Source: Saccharopolyspora_C sp047200635
Lineage (GTDB): Bacteria > Actinomycetota > Actinomycetes > Mycobacteriales > Pseudonocardiaceae
Direction of reading: 5' to 3'
Length of the DNA: 64,000 nucleotides
Assembly: GCF_047200635.1 (NCBI RefSeq)
Contig: NZ_JBJZOI010000009.1
Span: 1-64,000 of the forward strand
Part shown: in pieces, positions 62,812 to 64,000 of the stretch
Layout of the letters: each line of letters opens with the position of its first letter
Position numbering within the stretch: position 1 is the first letter of the stretch
Translations under genes and position numbers: made by a program
Notes under the pieces: generated by a model
Seen by the model: the letters and a program-made list of their open reading frames with translations, nothing else
Databases searched by the model: none
What the model was told of the DNA's origin: nothing

Positions 62812-63184
62812 GGCCCGATCGTGATCTGGTGCGCCGGCCGTCGCCGGGCGCCCGGAGAGGCCCTGATCAGGGGCCTGTCCCGGCGCGGCGGCGGCCGGTT
62901 TTCGCGTTCGGCGCGGATCACTGGATCGGAGCAATGAACCTGCATTTGTGCGTTTTCTGGCGCGCGCGAATGACGCGGGGTTACGGTGAACGCCACGCCT
63001 GAGGAGGGAATCTCACCGCCTCAGGTGGCTCGCGGAGCGAGCCCAACCGGGCGCTCGTCGGACAACCCCCCCTCGGTCCGGCGAGGCCGCGCCGTAGCCG
63101 GGCCACCCCCAGCCCCGCTACGGCGCGGCATCCGGCGGGGAGCGATCACCGGAGGCGTCGGGGCCGCCGGATAGCCTTCCCGGC
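62812..63184 (+). other. 373-base gap between dnaJ and the HIT gene
   Basis: No gene. AGGCCC (62858-62863) with GGGCCT (62871-62876) is a modest terminator candidate. A 13-bp perfect hairpin with an 18-base loop (63086-63098/63117-63129) lies nearer the HIT gene. TAGCCT (63172-63177) is a leaderless -10 box for it. In mycobacteria the 16S rRNA methyltransferase gene rsmE follows dnaJ2; none is here. Confidence 0.6.
63086..63129 (+). terminator. Long hairpin before the HIT gene
   Basis: GCCGCGCCGTAGC pairs with GCTACGGCGCGGC, 13 perfect pairs around an 18-base loop. Confidence 0.6.
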
Positions 63185-63556
63185 ATGACCGACAGCGACC
63201 TGGACTCCCTGTTCCTGCGCATCATCGCCGGCGAGATCCCCGCCGACGTCGTGCACGACGACGAGCGCGTCATCGCGATCCGGGACATCAACCCGCAGGC
63301 GCCGACGCACGTGCTGGTCGTGCCCAAGACCCGCTACCGCAACGCGGCCGAGCTCGCCGCGGCCGAGCCCGACCTGATCGCCCGGCTGGTGACCGTGGCC
63401 GACGAGATCGCCGAGCGCGAGGGCATCGCCGAATCCGGTTACCGGCTGCTGTTCAACACCAACGCCGACGCGGGCCAGACCATCTTCCACGTGCACCTGC
63501 ACCTGCTCGGCGGCGAAGCCCTCGGCGGCCTCACCGGCGGCCCGCTGCCCGGCTGA
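63185..63556 (+). CDS. HIT-family nucleotide hydrolase
   Basis: A 123-residue histidine-triad protein of the HinT type. The triad is HVHLHLLGG near residue 99, and the nucleotide pocket includes RDINPQAPTHVLVVPK. Such enzymes cleave AMP-linked lysine or phosphoramidates. The ATG is seven bases after TAGCCT, so the mRNA should be leaderless. Confidence 0.93.
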   Translation: MTDSDLDSLFLRIIAGEIPADVVHDDERVIAIRDINPQAPTHVLVVPKTRYRNAAELAAAEPDLIARLVTVADEIAEREGIAESGYRLLFNTNADAGQTIFHVHLHLLGGEALGGLTGGPLPG

Positions 63557-63675
63557 CCGGGAGGGGAGCGGTGGAACGGCGGCGCGATCGCGCCGCCGCT
63601 TGCTCTACCATCGGAACCGGGACGAACGCACGACCGACTTCGCGCGCCGAGCGCAGAAAGCAGGCCCGAACACAC

Positions 63676-64000
63676 GTGGCCGGAATCGCAGCAGGTGGAT
63701 CCGCCCAGTCCGGACGCCAGTCCGGGGACGTCCAGAACCAGCAGACCAGGGAATCGCCGGACGGGACCGCCCAGCGGGAAGCGGTGCAGGACCAGAGCTT
63801 GCCCGCCCAGAACCCCTCCGCGCAGCACCTCTCGGCGCAGAGCCGGGCGCAGGGCAGGCCCGTCCAGTCCGGCGTGACCATCCCGGACAGCGCGGTCCTC
63901 GCGCTCGTCGGCACCCGCGACGCGAACCTGCGGGTGGTGGAGGAGCTCCTCGCCGCCGACGTGCACGTGCGCGGCAACGAGGTGACGCTCACCGGTGAGC
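63676..64000 (+). CDS. PhoH-like ATPase, N-terminal part (runs off the window)
   Basis: The first 108 residues of a PhoH-like protein. A Gln/Ser-rich N-terminus (1-65) precedes VLALVGTRDANLRVVEELLAADVHVRGNEVTLTG, which is the conserved start of PhoH/YbeZ proteins. The P-loop lies beyond the window. The position after dnaJ and HIT genes matches actinobacterial phoH. The GTG at 63676 is tentative; there is no clear ribosome binding site. A TACCAT -10 box lies at 63607-63612. Confidence 0.85.
   Translation, partial: MAGIAAGGSAQSGRQSGDVQNQQTRESPDGTAQREAVQDQSLPAQNPSAQHLSAQSRAQGRPVQSGVTIPDSAVLALVGTRDANLRVVEELLAADVHVRGNEVTLTGE

Overview
The window is a 64-kb stretch of very GC-rich DNA. Codons end mostly in G or C, GTG starts are common, and many genes seem to be transcribed without a leader: a TANNNT box lies 6-8 nt before the start codon and there is no ribosome binding site. 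The gene order rplU-rpmA-obgE-proB ... proA-nadD ... rsfS-phosphatase-degV-comEA-comEC-holA-rpsT-lepA ... cys genes ... hemW-hrcA-dnaJ ... phoH follows the order known from Mycobacterium tuberculosis. RamB/aceA, an APS-type CysH and the actinobacterial sulfur leader peptide all point to an actinomycete. A member of the Pseudonocardiaceae (Saccharopolyspora-like) is my best guess, but it is an inference.

Layout. 0-4.5 kb: a deaminase-ASCH fusion, a GNAT enzyme, and a glycosyltransferase/membrane protein pair. 4.9-13.9 kb: ribosomal proteins L21 and L27, ObgE, the proline pathway genes proB and proA (split by an MHS transporter and a RecQ-phosphoribosyltransferase fusion), then nadD. 13.9-15.1 kb: a 12-repeat type I-E-like CRISPR array without cas genes, bracketed by two copies of the nadD 3' end. 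This insertion separates nadD from rsfS. 15.1-25 kb: GNAT, rsfS, a histidine phosphatase, DegV, the DNA-uptake genes comEA/comEC, threonine synthase behind a SAM-I riboswitch, holA, rpsT and a TSUP permease. 25-28 kb: a cold-shock gene, a VOC protein and lepA.

28-53 kb is the accessory part: a formylglycine-type sulfatase with a LysR regulator; ramB divergent from isocitrate lyase aceA; Uma2, nitronate monooxygenase and MOSC genes; a 1.1-kb stretch with no convincing gene; a valine-catabolism operon (mmsA, acyl-CoA dehydrogenase, 3-hydroxyisobutyryl-CoA hydrolase, mmsB); two small membrane proteins, one of which looks like a truncated ribonuclease next to an intact barstar; an enoyl-CoA hydratase; and two large neighbouring genes that together carry five ADP-ribosylglycohydrolase (ARH) domains, one of them with an SseB-like N-terminus. 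These two genes are the most unusual content of the window.

53-59 kb is an assimilatory sulfate-reduction operon on the minus strand (leader peptide, sir, a zinc-ribbon protein, cysH, cysD, cysN, sirohydrochlorin chelatase-like). 59-64 kb returns to the conserved backbone with hemW, hrcA, dnaJ, a HIT protein and the start of phoH, which runs off the end. No rRNA or tRNA gene, transposase or integrase was seen.
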